Assembly: GCF_030272615.1 (NCBI RefSeq)
Contig: NC_081414.1
Location: 659,320,292-659,384,291 of the forward strand
Direction of reading: 5' to 3'
Length of the DNA stretch: 64,000 bases
Source: Cryptomeria japonica
Taxonomy: Eukaryota; Streptophyta; Pinopsida; Cupressales; Cupressaceae
The notes beneath the pieces are model-generated. The model was not told where the DNA came from and did not search any database. It saw only the letters and a list, made by a program, of their open reading frames with translations. Each line of letters opens with the position of its first letter. The stretch's first letter is position 1. A program made the translations under genes and the position numbers. Below, piece by piece: positions 9,952-21,359 of this stretch.

Positions 9952-12468
9952 GGACTAGGTATTGACCAAGATGTGAGAGACTAGATGAAAAATGGAAAGA
10001 GTATGGAAGACCAAGAGTTGGATGAAATGTAAATGAGTCTGAAGTGTACTTGTAATGTCCAAAGTGTAAGACCAAGTATGTATGTAGTAGAGTAGGTGTG
10101 ACTTCCAAAGAGATGATAGTTTCTCTTGATGAGGTAAGTTGACCTTGACTCTAAGTAAAACCAAATGAGACCCAAAGGTAAGAAACCTTGACGAGGGATC
10201 ACTTAGCAAAGTGTTGTTGTATGTAGTGTGTTGACAAAGTATGATGAGGACAAGCAAGTGACCTTTTGACTCAAGTTTAGACAAATGTGAATGTAATGTA
10301 AGGTGTAAAGCAATGATGGATTTTGTGAGACCTAAAGACAAGTTGAATGCTAGATGAAAACCTGGAGAAACAACCTAGGAAGCTCAAGAATTCTGAAACT
10401 AATTGTTCTTGTTTGCTTGACTGTAAAATTTTTCTAATTTGTGAAGTTGTGACCAAATCTGAATGTTTGACTGTTTTTCGTGACAAGAGGACACAATGTT
10501 GATGAGGACTCAATGTTTGCAAGTGTTTAGACTCTTCGAGAAAAGTGTGTTGTTTGATGTAAAAATGTTTTGCATACACTTGAAAACACAAAAGACACAA
10601 TGTTTTGCTGTTTGGTTTTGAATGTTTAAAATAAGTCAAGCACAATTCTTATGGCTGGCCAAGACAATAGTTGTTGATCCCACATGAGGTTTTACCCTCG
10701 AGGCTACGCTATTCAGAGCGGATACTTAGATGTTTGACCTCACTGGCTCCACCCTCGACACTCACTTCTCGGGTCAGCCAAGCATCAGTCCCCACGAAAA
10801 CTCCCCGTGGTGAACTTTGTATCTCTACTAAGAACCGTATGTGTGTGGGCCGCTACCAGAGGTCCGACCTCCTGCCCCAACAACTAGAAGGATTTGGGCT
10901 TCTAAAACAAAAAGGTGCTAGTAAGGGCATCCGCTTGTGTGGTCATACATGCGGCACTTTCAGCTCTGTAAATACAGAAGGCTCCCAGCCGGTAGGGGTT
11001 ATGCCCTACAAATGATCAAATAAATTTGATCAAACGGGTTTATGGGGAGACATAGTGTCGGTATGAACTAATCAATACACGTTATTCATAGTTTTCACCA
11101 TGAATACATTTGATTATAGTGGTTCGGATGAGGTGGGTTTTCCTCGCTACCACTTGGGTCATTCTCTTCTCACTAGTAGTCCTAATGACCACACGGGAAG
11201 ACATGCCCTCTAAAGATTAAACAAAAAGAGCCTATTGCTCAAGACACAAAAGACAATGATTCAATTTTAGTGCACCAATTGAAGTGTTTGCTAGTCTATG
11301 AAAATAAGGCACACAATAAAAATCCAAAAACCCTTGCCAAAGATCTGCAACAAAGATTTATTAGTAGTTTGGATTGTTTGAAATAATCACCCCTTCCTGC
11401 AAGCACACAAGTTAGGTAAATTTTAGATCCAAAAGACTTTGTGAAATAGGGGCCTTCAATAATGCGTTTTGTTGACCAATTCAAAGATCTGATTCATCAT
11501 AAAAAAAGACCACCTGTAAAATTTCAAGAGATTTCCAGAAATGTAAGAAAATCCAAAATTTTTCCTAATTTGCTCCAAAAATTAATTTTTTATGAAAAAT
11601 CATAAAAAATTCATATAAAATGCAAAATCGATCCAAAAAATCTGAAATTTTTACTGGAGAGTCTTGATGGTCTTCCAAACTTGCACAAAAAATTTTCTGC
11701 AACAAATCCAAGCAGTTTGTGAGATATGAGTAAAATAATGCAAAACCCTAATTTTCAAAGATCTGATTTTTGAGGAATGATTTTGCATCAAATTTAAAAT
11801 CACAAAGAACAGATCCTATGTATAATTCTAAGAGATTTCCAAAAATGTAAGAAAATCCAAAAAATTCGCTAATTTTCTCTCAAAATTAATTTTTTATGAA
11901 AAATCATAAAAAATTCATACAAAATGCAAAATAGATCCAAAAAATCTGAAATTTTTATTGAATCTTTTTGATACTTTTCCTAACCTGCACAAAAAATTTG
12001 ATGTCAAAATTCGAATCGGTTTGTGAGATCTGATCAAAATAAGGAAAAACCCTAATTTTTAAAGATCCGATTTTTAGGGAAATATTTTGCATCAAAATTA
12101 AAATCACAAAGAACAGATCCTATGTATAATTATGAGATATTTCCAAAAATGTAAGAAAATCCAAAAAATTCTCTCATTTTCTCTCAAAATTAATTTTTTA
12201 TGAAAAATCATAAAAAATTCATAGAAAATGAAAATGTGCTCCAAAAATTCTGAATTTTGGCTTGAGAGCTCCTGATACTTTCTTCAACTTGCAAAAAAAA
12301 TTTGGTGCAAAATTTCCTAGCCGTTTGTGAGATATGATCGAATCTCTCCAAGATCTTGATTTTGTGTCCAAAACCCTAGCTGCACAAGGTTATTCTCCAA
12401 ATTGTTTTACAAAATAGCAATATAGGGTTAGAAAAGTCTGCAAAAAACATAGATCTAAGAAAAATCCA
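9952..12468 (-). other. Leader (5' untranslated region) of the retrotransposon
   Basis: 2.5 kb between the primer binding site and gag. Apart from the tandem array at 11531-12400 it has no clear feature. Short frames on either strand (for example 10671-11015, +) do not resemble any protein I know and lack codon structure. Long leaders are usual in this group of gypsy elements. Confidence 0.6.
11531..12400 (-). repeat. Tandem array of about 304-bp units, 2.8 copies
   Basis: Units start at 11531, 11835 and 12139 with ATTTCCAGAAATG or ATTTCCAAAAATG. Each contains AATTTTTTATGAAAAATCAT, a stretch of CAAAA runs, GTTTGTGAGATATGA and, in the first two, CACAAAGAACAGATCCTATG. The third unit is cut short and runs into the sequence before the primer binding site. 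Identity between units looks high (roughly 85-90 percent by eye). Confidence 0.85.
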
Positions 12469-12487
12469 TGTCCCACGGGGCGTTCCA
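12469..12487 (-). other. Primer binding site
   Basis: On the minus strand, three bases after the 5' LTR, the sequence reads TGGAACGCCCCGTGGGACA. It begins with TGG, complementary to a tRNA CCA end. I do not assign the tRNA. It differs from the initiator-Met site used by the other elements here. Confidence 0.65.
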
Positions 12488-12490
12488 AAA

Positions 12491-13272
12491 TGTATATGGT
12501 GAAAATGGATAACAATAATAACAATATTGAAAGGCTAAATGAATTCAACCACCAAACCCTAGCCTAACAATCAACAAAGATCCACCATAACATATGAAGA
12601 TTACCTAAGACAATGCAAATCAAATGAAATCACAAAGATTATACCATTACATGTCAATAGGGTTTTGATCTCCATTCTTCCTATCTCCATTGATCTTGCT
12701 TGATATATTTGCTCTCAGATTTTATGTGCACAAGAGCTCAACAAAGAACGAAATGTGGTTGCAAGTAGGATCGTAGTATAGTCAAGTCCTTAAGATCAAT
12801 CATTAGGATGATTGATTAGAATGCATAGAATGATTAGGGTTTGATAATGAAGGAAACATCTCCTTATATAGAAGACACTATATGAAATGGAGGGATAAGA
12901 TTGAGAGGTGTAAAAGGAGGTCGGCTATGATTAGAGGGTAGGTAAAAGAAATAATAAAATAATGAAATGGGTAGGTAGTGTATGAATTAAGAGATGAATG
13001 ACATGTGTCATAGGTGGAAAAGGTTAATGAATTAATTAAATAAACAAAGATTTATTTAATTAATAGAAGAAGTAGGATAATTAAATAAATAAGAATATTT
13101 ATTTAATTTAGGAAAATGATAATTTAAATAAATAAATGTATTTATTTAAACGAGAAATAAGGCTAGAAGAGGATAAATGAATTAATTAAATAAATAAGGA
13201 TTTATTTAATTAATAGAAGAATTAGGCTTAGATAATTAAATAAATAAAACTAGACAATTTTAGGTGTCTACA
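12491..13272 (-). repeat. 5' LTR of the 1790-13272 element
   Basis: 782 bp, the source of the minus-strand transcript. TATA box at about 12862-12871 (minus). The same A/T hairpin series as in the other LTR lies at 13020-13250. It matches the 3' LTR except for eight substitutions and a 16-bp gap seen by eye. Confidence 0.93.
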
Positions 13273-13277
13273 GGCCC

Positions 13278-14755
13278 AAATGAGACCCAATAATTACACC
13301 TTGCATGTTGTCAGGGTCAATCTCCTGAACGCTACGACATCTGACAAAGTTGAAATGATGGAAGAAAATTTGAAGGCTGTGTCTTCAGATTTCATCAAAA
13401 AGAGTCGTTGCCTGAAGAAAATGCAAGCAGAGAATGCGAGTCTCTGAGAATCTTTGGACCAACAGAGAAAGGAAGACAAAGCTAGGAATGCTGAAATCAA
13501 CTGCTTGCAGGGATTGTTGACACGGGCTAACTCTGAAAAAGGAAAGTTGTAGTCCGCCCTGAACAATGTGAGTTCTTAGTTGAAAGGACAGGAGGCAATG
13601 AGGAATGTGGCCTTGAAAGAATTGCAAGGGAGGGAGCAAGAAATACAACAACTAAAAGCAACTTCCAGAGATGCTACCCAAATTCATACACAGCTGCGTG
13701 AGGAGATCCGCCTAAAAGAAGAATACGCTTGGCAACTGAGTGATGCACAGGTCACGCTTTTAGAGGAAAGAGCAAGGTTTGAAACAAATGTGCATGAAAA
13801 AGGAGTAGCATGGAGCAAGCTAAAAATAAATTCATGGATATGGAAGGTTTGTTGTAGCAAGAGCGAGATTACATGTCGCGACTTCAACAAGCTATACAAG
13901 ATGGAAATGCCAAAATCCTTACTCTAGAAAGTTAGGTGGTCCATGAACAAGATAAGTGCAGGGAGCTGCAATATGAGATAAGAGAAAAAGATGAGGAAGT
14001 CTCACGGTTATCAAACCTTCCTCCCCTGTGGAGGTTCCTCAAAATTTTTCTCCAATTTTGGTAGAATTGTACGTTTCCCATTAGGAAAGAATTAAGCAGT
14101 GTTGCGCTTCACTGCAACCCGTGTTGAGATTTCTAGGAGAAGCGCAATCTCTCTGTGTTGAAGCGGGCACTCTCATTAATGGCTCTATGCTTTTTATTGG
14201 TCCTAAGCTCCCCATAGCCTAGAGCTTAATTCAGATGCTGTATGCTGCTTAAGATGAAGAGTTGAGAGAAAAATGAATTACAAACCACAAGCAATTAATC
14301 AGGAAGACTAATGTCTTTATTAACCAGCACAGGGTAATCATGCATGTATCAACAACACTTGAGCCTTTAAAGATTTCGGTTCCAGATATCAAGCATCGCA
14401 TAAAGAGGTTTGTTTCCCTGGGTCTGCTTTCTCCTTTTCCCGCGGATGGTTCTATGCTAGGGATTGAACAAGTGTTGAACCAGATAGAGCAATTACAACA
14501 AGATAGGGCCTTCCTAGAGTGCCTGAGCAATCCTATTTCAGTGGAGGAGGTCTAGCGTCTCCTGCACCCCCTGGCCCAACTCTACGCGCTCTTGAAACTG
14601 GTCCATGATGAACCAACGAACTTGCCATTCGATGAAGTAATTTGTTTAGATCAACACTACCAGGATCTGGAAGCGTAGGTGTTACCCTCCGAAGATGAAT
14701 GGTTTCTGTTGCAACATGTCTTTGATGTGCTTTGCCTTGTTCTAGCATGAAGTCT
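13278..14755 (+). pseudogene. 3' part of the decayed coiled-coil reading frame
   Basis: Continues the sequence broken off at 1784. From about 13345 to 13850 the + strand encodes a heptad-rich, Glu/Lys/Gln/Leu-rich helix (for example ALKELQGREQEIQQLKA and LREEIRLKEEYAWQLSDAQ), broken by three in-frame stops before 13580. A further stretch at 14340-14555, also helical, and its continuation in the same frame to about 14680 look like the C-terminal region. Stops and frameshifts make it non-functional. No family recognised; the helix suggests a filament-like or scaffold protein, or the extra frame of an older retroelement. Confidence 0.5.
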
Positions 14756-14800
14756 GGTCTCCAAACCAACAATTTTGGGTTACAACATTCCGCAGGCAGA

Positions 14801-16200
14801 ATTCCCCATTTAGTCGCCAAGAAATGTTAATATTATTTCGGGATTGCTCGTAAGTGATATTTTGATCAAGTGGCAGCGATTTCTTATGATTTTCGGCCAT
14901 TTTCCCATTCATCAGCGTGCACACCAAGTGGCGTCTTGGCGTTTCCTCGAGTCGCTCGCTTTTCTCGCTCAAAGTTGAGAGAACGCAGAGCTGCCACGTG
15001 GCTCATGTTTTTATATCGATGTATGCTTCTCGACCCACCATCCATCATGTAAAGATGAAGATACTTGGTGTCCCCGCGTTGCATGTTCTGATTCTCTTTC
15101 TACGATTGACTTCGAATATCCCTCGAGTTGTCGCATGTCTTCCACAGTAGTTCATGAACTAGGATGCGGTTTGCATCACATTTTTCTTATTGGGTAGGTG
15201 CAGGGATCGCCATGACGCGGTTGAGATAACAACTTTGAAGGTTGTTTTGCTGGGTAGCATCTCGCAGTGTGCCACGCTAGGTTTTCCTATCAGAAGCGGT
15301 TGCTAGGATGTTGCTGATGATGCGAGCTATTAATTAGGAGCCGAGGGCTCTATTTATGCTTTTTTTTTCTTGCTTTGAAGGGTTCAAACTTTTAGAGATA
15401 TTTTTAGACTTTGGCTCATTAAAGAGGCCTTTATGTTGATTAAATTTGGTGAATGATAGACATGTTAGATTGTGCCTACAGTCTTTGTGATTGTTTTATT
15501 TGAAGCTTAATATATTGACTTATGTGCTATTTTCGAGTTCAATAACTTCTATGGTATTTGCTGTAAGACTCCGCAGATTAAACTATGTTCTGAGACTTGT
15601 TATCTATTGGATGAATGGTTAATGTCATTTTACGTTGAATGAGTTTTGTTGAGTTACTCTCTCGAATGGTTCCGAGCATGTAGATTGTTGAATAAGCTTT
15701 AAAGCCGCATGTCTTTGGGTTTTATATGCTGTTAATTCTTTTCCAAAATATTTTGGCGTATCGCCTAAGTAGTGTAGATCATTTGTTTTAAGTTTTTTCC
15801 TTCGCCTTTTCTCCCCCAATTGTATGAAGAGCCGACTTCTCAAACCCGAAGGTCATTCAGTGAGTTTCGCGCAAAAGGTCACTGAAATTCCCATAAGGCT
15901 GTTAGCGTTTAAGGTAAAATTAAGAGTCAACACTACCTATTGGTATCCCTCCATGAATCATGTAATTTTTTTTCTTATTAATATATATGTGAGCTACCCC
16001 TTTATAATAGTTCACTTTAAATAATTTAAAAATAAATAAAATAACTTAAATAAATTAAATATTTTAAATTGATATTTAAACATTTCTTAAAAAGATATTT
16101 TAAAGATATTTATACTAATTTTATATAATAAATACTAGCATAATATTTATAATTGTATAAAAATATGAATTCACAAAACATTAAAATAAAAAAATAACAA
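14801..16200 (-). mobile_element. Possible LTR remnant with primer-binding-site-like sequence
   Basis: On the minus strand TGGCGACTAAATGGGGAAT (14801-14819) follows a sequence ending ...ATATTAACA (14825 onward), which is the arrangement of an LTR end and a primer binding site. I could not find the other end of the LTR, nor a target duplication, so this stays tentative. The remainder to 16200 is ordinary AT-rich DNA upstream of the RPA49 gene. Confidence 0.3.
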
Positions 16201-16385
16201 CGTTAAAATAATAATTATTAAAAAACATCTTATAAAACAAAACACTAAAAAAATTAATAAATACACAATTTGTCCAAAACTTCTTAAAATCCCCCAATTT
16301 TTTTTTTTTTTTTTTTTCCACAATTACAAAGAGAAACTAAAAATATTTGCGAGTTGAAAACCAAAACCGTGTAATTATACCTAAA

Positions 16386-16393
16386 TATATATA
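16386..16393 (+). promoter_or_regulatory. Probable TATA box of the RPA49 gene
   Basis: TATATATA lies 70 bp before the start codon at 16463. It follows a 17-bp run of T (about 16300-16317) and an AT-rich stretch. No telo-box (AAACCCTA) or site II (TGGGCY) motif, common in plant ribosome-biogenesis promoters, was seen in the last 200 bp. Confidence 0.5.
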
Positions 16394-16462
16394 GCAGAAC
16401 TCGAAAGAGGAATAAACATTAGGTACACAACCCACTGAGAGAGCTGCGCAGTGTTTCGAACC

Positions 16463-16843
16463 ATGGAAACACCAGTGCAGAATTCTAAGAGAAGAAAAAG
16501 GAAGAAAATTGTAGTGGAGACAGAGTTCATAGAACCACAGACTGGCTTTGGATGCCCATTTGTGGGTTATTTTCCTTCAGGCTATGATCCCCTAAAAAAT
16601 ACCCACCAAAAATCATCTTCTCCTTGTTCTTCCCCTTCAATAGAGGTTTCAGCCTATCAAAATACTACAAAGTTCAAGACGAAGCAGCTGCAACTAGTAG
16701 CCAGGGCCAAGGAAGCAAGCGTGGATTTTGTTGGCTCTAATTACTGTGGAGAAGGTGGCATGTGGCAGCCCTGCAATTACCTCATGGGTGTTTTTGACAA
16801 GGAGAGCAAAACCCTCAAGGTCGTTCCCATATCTGGAGGCAGG
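16463..16843 (+). CDS. RPA49: RNA polymerase I subunit RPA49 (A49), exon 1
   Basis: First of four coding exons (16463-16843, 17301-17444, 18932-19285, 48252-48725) that join without a frame change into 450 residues, close to the usual length of the family. A49 pairs with A34.5 on RNA polymerase I in the nucleolus and helps initiation and elongation of rRNA synthesis. This exon (127 codons) encodes a basic, nuclear-signal-like segment (residues 9-16) and the start of the N-terminal dimerisation domain, with GCPFVGYFPSGYDP and GMWQPCNYLMGVFDK. The ATG has a good context (A at -3, G at +4) and is the first in the frame after the TATA box; an earlier GTG at 16451 is not an ATG. It ends at a GTAAGT donor. 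Plant homologues are single or low copy; assignment is by family recognition, not by search. Confidence 0.9.
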
Positions 16844-17300
16844 GTAAGTAGCTGATTAATTATACAAATTGTACTGAACAGTTGTATCAATCTGTTGATT
16901 CAAAGTACTAGAATGGTGTCTTGGAACTATCTGACCAGGGTTTAAGGTTTGAGGATGAAGGGTCTAGGGTTGAGCGCCTAAAATCTTTAAGTACATTTCA
17001 ATGGATGAAATAAAAAGTATCAGAATGAATGTTTGATTCAAGTATTATTATCGTTACATTTCCATGGACCAACAGGTACTCGAACCTAGAATCCATTGCC
17101 TTAGATTGCTAAGCATTATCACTGAGCTACTGATCCGCAATAATTGCTCACATTGTAGATCGCTTGCAACAACGAATTATTTAGTATCTACTTGAACAAG
17201 GAAGGAGCTTAAGGTTTAGGGTTTAGAACTGAAATCCTGGACCATTGAAGTTTTTGGGGATTCTATTATTAGAATAAATGCCTTAATAGTTTCTGTACAG
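16844..17300 (+). other. RPA49 intron 1
   Basis: 457 bp, GT-AG, phase 0. Near 17216 it holds GGTTTAGGGTTTAGA, the reverse of a telo-box. Nothing else seen. Confidence 0.85.
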
Positions 17301-17444
17301 GTTTTCAGAATGGATGCGAGAGTGCGGGGAGTGGACTATGGTGATGACGAGGAAGGAAATGTTGAGGAGCTTACTGCTGAGGAGAGGCAGGAAAGATACC
17401 GACTTCTTACAAATACTTTTGGGACACACAAAAGTCGTTTACAG
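17301..17444 (+). CDS. RPA49: RPA49 exon 2
   Basis: 48 codons, flanked by TACAG acceptor and GTATGT donor. It encodes the end of the dimerisation domain and an acidic linker (YGDDEEGNVEELTAEE) running into a basic helix with TNTFGTHKS, a stretch typical of the middle of A49, where it leads from the dimerisation domain to the linker before the tandem winged helix. Confidence 0.9.
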
Positions 17445-18931
17445 GTATGTTGTTTCCCTTATCACAATTCTTGTATCAATCATAACTTCTTTAAAGTTTA
17501 AACCCTATAAACCAAATTACACACCCTAAATCTTAAACCCTTAACTCTAAAAGTTGAAACCTAAACTCAAAACTCCAAACCCTAGATTTTTTCTACATCC
17601 TGAATCTAAAACAATATTCTTTGAATGATGGTTTGCATGGGCAAAGATTCTCATAGTCATTTTGCATAGGATCTTGGCTAATGGGTTTTCTGAATAATTC
17701 CTAGTTAGAAAATACCTGATAAAACACGCTCTAGTTTCCATGAAGGTGTTGCTGAAATAGGTATAATGATACACAATGTTCTATGATATTGTAATTAAAT
17801 TTTTTAAAAATTGGTTTTGAGGAATGGAAGTCGAATCCATTATACAGCAACTAGCATTATATTCGTGTTCAATCACTTTCTTTATTAAGCCATATACTGA
17901 TTGAACTACGCATATTTCTATTTGAAGTTAAAAGGAAATGGAAGAACCCTTATTTTCAAATGTGAAACATTAAAAATTTAAAACCCATCCTCAATATGAA
18001 AAATGGAAACCCTAAATTGAATTCTTCAAATTCCATGTCTTCTAGAACCTAAGTCCCCAACTCTATGCTTGAATGATGATCTGCATCAGGGTCTCACTGG
18101 AATGGGCATAATGCGTTGTAATGTTTGTTAGATTTTTCATTTGCAAAGAACACAAGACTTGGATGATTGGATGCTGAATCCAGTTTGTATCAACCAGATT
18201 TTGATCTGGTTTGATCACATTTTTTGAGATTGGAAGGGGTGTTGACTGTTGATCCTTACACTGACTTAATATACAAAGAAATACAAGAATTTGAACATGC
18301 TTTATACTTTTGTTTGAATCTATACATTATGTCAGAATTTCTTGAAAACCTTTACTTTTCTGTACTATCATAAATATCCTAGAACTGGTCTCCTTTGGAA
18401 AGGAATTGGTTTAGTGAAGTAGTTGATAAAGGTAACATACATCTCATGAAACTGGCCCATCTTTTCCATCTAATGTGTAAATAATGTGATTGGACTTGGA
18501 CCGTGGTTCTGATTGGATTCTTTCTTAGTTAGGATTTCATTTTACTGTTTTTAATTGTTTTGAAGCAGTAGTTATTAATTAAATTATGATTTTTATTGAT
18601 ATATCTATGTAGTAAATTTTGAATGTAACCTGGCCCTTTACTTCAAATATATAGTCTGTGATGCTGTATGGTTATGCCTGGAATTTATTAACACTGACGC
18701 ATTATATCATCAATCATTGTATATATTCATAACACATTGTTGTTATCAAGTTATAGGATTGTGGACTCTGTGCTAAGAAGGCACAAATATGAGCTTAAAG
18801 AGTGGACGTGTTAATTAGTCAAACTAACTGATTTTATAGTTCATTTGACTGGAGTTGAATGCTATGATATCAGCCAATTTACCTGGAAACATGCAAATCT
18901 TATTGTTGTATTTTTACTTGTCTGTGTTCAG
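17445..18931 (+). other. RPA49 intron 2
   Basis: 1487 bp, phase 0. 17500-17590 carries a loose cluster of AAACCCTAAA-like words, degenerate telomere-type repeats. The rest is AT-rich and shows no coding or transposon signature. Confidence 0.85.
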
Positions 18932-19285
18932 GCAAGGCGTCTTGCAAAGTCAAAATTAAAGGAAGAAGCTCTAGGAGACCAGACTCAAATTGGAAAATTT
19001 TATGAAGAAGCTGCAACAAATTCAACTGTTTTGACAAATGAGGAGGCACTTGCAAGGGCTAATGCTAGCATAATCAGAAATATCCCTCCCTATAATGCCT
19101 CAGCCACAAAACCAGAAAATATTTATCCATTAGAGAATATCATTCTCGCTGAAGAGTGGGATTGGCAGCCTGATATTCACGAGCTGATTGCAGCAGGAAA
19201 AAATCCACAAACATTACATGCATTTCAGCAAAGAACTGATTATCCCCACTTTGTTCGTAACAGGATCTACAAATTACGATCTGAG
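18932..19285 (+). CDS. RPA49: RPA49 exon 3
   Basis: 118 codons between a TTCAG acceptor and a GTATTT donor. It begins ARRLAKSKLKEEALGD and encodes the linker and the start of the C-terminal domain, with IRNIPPYN, IYPLENIILAEEW and YPHFVRNRIYKLRSE. The last block is a hallmark of A49: the helix that enters the tandem winged-helix DNA-binding domain. The exon ends in frame; the next coding exon is 28966 bp away. Confidence 0.9.
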
Positions 19286-20334
19286 GTATTTAGTCTCTAC
19301 CAGTTTGTTCTGATAAGTATGTAGTTTATGTCGTCAAGGATTCTTTTGTTGGGATAATTGGAATAACAATGTGCTTGGTAGATTTTATGTTGTCATGTTT
19401 AGTTGAATATATGTCTTAGTAAGACCTTGACGCAGTTCTGAACATGATGATGGATTCTAAATCCTGCATGAATCTAATAAGCTATTTGATGATTTGTCAC
19501 AGTCTGATTGACTTATCAGCTCTATTGTAGCTTGATTGCTTTTGTTAGCTATGTAATAGCCACAATTTGATGTCCAGAGTAAAGAAGCATTGCTGTACTG
19601 TTGTTGACTTGTGATTAGAAAACAGATTATCTGTGCAATTAATGGCTTAAGAGCTTCTAGGATACAGGATACCATTTGTGCTACCTACAGTCACTTTTTT
19701 AATAATTCATCAAATGCAGCTACTTTTTTCTTCTGAAAGTTATTGGATGCCATCCTTGCATCATATAAATTTACATAGCAGCAAAATTATTTTGGGGAAA
19801 AAATTTGGCAAACCAAAAGTATAAGATTTTTTTTTAAACAATTGGGCTTTAACCATAAAAGAATTGCTTTAAAAAAACACAGTAAAAGGAGAAAAAATTG
19901 CTGTTTTCCAAATTTAAAGGCATTCAATAGCATATAGATATAAGAGAAAATAAAATTATGAGTTAGCACATGAATTGTGTAATATAGACTTTTGTCATTT
20001 ATGTCTAAGTTACCAGTCCTGTTACTGGTTTGCTTTGCAGGTTTGATCGATTTTTTCGAGGGGTTGGATTCATTGGGGGTTCGGCCATACAAAACCATAT
20101 AAAAATTACAAATATTTACATATTTGCAGCAGTAAATAAGTTCAAAATACACCACACATAGTATCTTATATTATATTATAGAAAAACCACCATAAGAATA
20201 AAAAATATTACAATGTCAGTTACTCAAACTTGAATGTCAAGATAAGTGTCAACAATCAGCCATCATTGATCAAACATCATCATATGTGTTTTCAAAAATA
20301 TCATCATCACCATCCATATTAGATGATGAAAGTA

Positions 20335-20700
20335 CTAGTAAATTAGAACCCTAAATAGTGCCACTGGCATTGACACTAGCATTGTTAGGCTCGCTAGTTG
20401 GCTCATTTTCAACATCAAGTGCAACAAAGTGGGAAGTGGAAGCACCCAAGTCAATATGCTTTGGCTTGAAATTGACTTCCTTGTGCTCCTTTGTAGCCAC
20501 TTTGTTTGTGTAAGGATCCACAAGCTTGAATGCGCATACACCAAGTCCTCTACCTTTGAGTATAGATGTTTGTGCTTTACTAAGTGGATGAAGCAGTTGG
20601 TGCTCCAGTTCCTCTCAGATGCAGATGCACGTGGAGCTTTTGCATCACATATTTTAGTTTTAATACTTATTGTTAAGCTTGCAAGCTAACACTATGATGC
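20335..20700 (-). pseudogene. C-terminal fragment of a hAT-family transposase
   Basis: On the minus strand, in two frames joined by a frameshift, the translation contains HLYSKVEDLVYAHSSLWIL, close to the RLEDLVYVHSNLRLL motif that ends the dimerisation domain of plant hAT transposases (the DUF659/BED group), followed by an acidic, Ser/Asn-rich tail that stops near 20352 and continues as an Asp-rich segment. Only about 100 residues remain. No terminal inverted repeats were found. Confidence rests on the one motif. Confidence 0.45.
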
Positions 20701-21359
20701 CACAGGTCATTAAGTTAGGATTGTCCATTATTGCTTATTTTTGTGTTGGAGCAAGGAAATGGAGATTCTTATCAAATATTCTAGGGGGTAGTTTTGTATT
20801 GCATTGTAGACTCTCTTTGCATCACAGTTTTAACTGTGCATTTTACTTTTGTTAATGCAATGAGTAATGGTTCTTGTTATATGATTTGAATGGGACATGT
20901 GTTGTCAATTGCGATGATGTTGCAATTTCTAATTGCATTGCCCATCTTCTTTGCATCATAGTTCCTAAAAAATTGATTTCCTTTTGTGATGCAATGGGTA
21001 ATTGTCTTTGCAAGTGCAAAAAAGTATGCTGAGTTGGGAAAAATGTGGCCAACTATTATTGCATTGTTGAGGTTCAGTGCATCACCGTTTCACCTAAGGG
21101 CACCATTTTTACATTTGTGATGCACAATTAACACACAAAGGTAACAATCTGGTACATTTTTTCAACTTAGTTGTCGACATAAAGTCATTTCATTAGGTCA
21201 TGTTGTCACTTTGCCAAATGTACAACATGTCCTTGGGTATTTGAAAGTGTCATGACATGAATGTAAATTTGATACCTGTCAACCCTCTCTTCGTCTGTCA
21301 AAATAGTGACACACAATAGATGCCGATCTAGCTCACTTGAATGAATCAATGGCTAGATT

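Larger units (their letters stand above)
1790..13272 (-). mobile_element. Complete, non-autonomous Ty3/gypsy LTR retrotransposon (Tat/Retand-like), minus strand
   Basis: Two near-identical LTRs (1790-2587 and 12491-13272) start TG and end CA on the plus strand and are flanked by the 5-bp duplication GGCCC (1785-1789 and 13273-13277). Going leftwards on the minus strand the element has its 5' LTR, a primer binding site, a 2.5-kb leader with 304-bp tandem repeats, gag, retropepsin, an integrase C-terminal tail, a 3-kb segment carrying an antisense PMD gene, a polypurine tract and the 3' LTR. Reverse transcriptase, most of RNase H and the integrase core are missing, so any movement would need enzymes from a related element. 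By eye the LTRs differ by eight substitutions and one 16-bp gap, which points to a fairly recent insertion. The Tat/Retand label rests on gene order and the antisense extra frame, not on a reverse transcriptase tree. Confidence 0.93.

Noticed and set aside
9981-10645. Overlapping minus-strand frames upstream of gag
   Set aside because: They lie between leader and gag, start at varied places, and resemble no gag or extra-frame protein.
10671-11015. 114-codon + strand frame in the gypsy leader
   Set aside because: No known motif, no upstream signals; Arg/Ser-rich composition looks like chance in a leader. It could only be revived by conservation among family copies.
17500-17590. Interstitial telomere repeats in RPA49 intron 2
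   Set aside because: Words like AAACCCTAAA are scattered and imperfect, with no run of exact TTTAGGG units.
18845-18931. Extension of RPA49 exon 3 upstream to an ATG
   Set aside because: The stretch before 18932 is intron: it ends in a pyrimidine-rich TTCAG acceptor, and the A49 family has no match to it.
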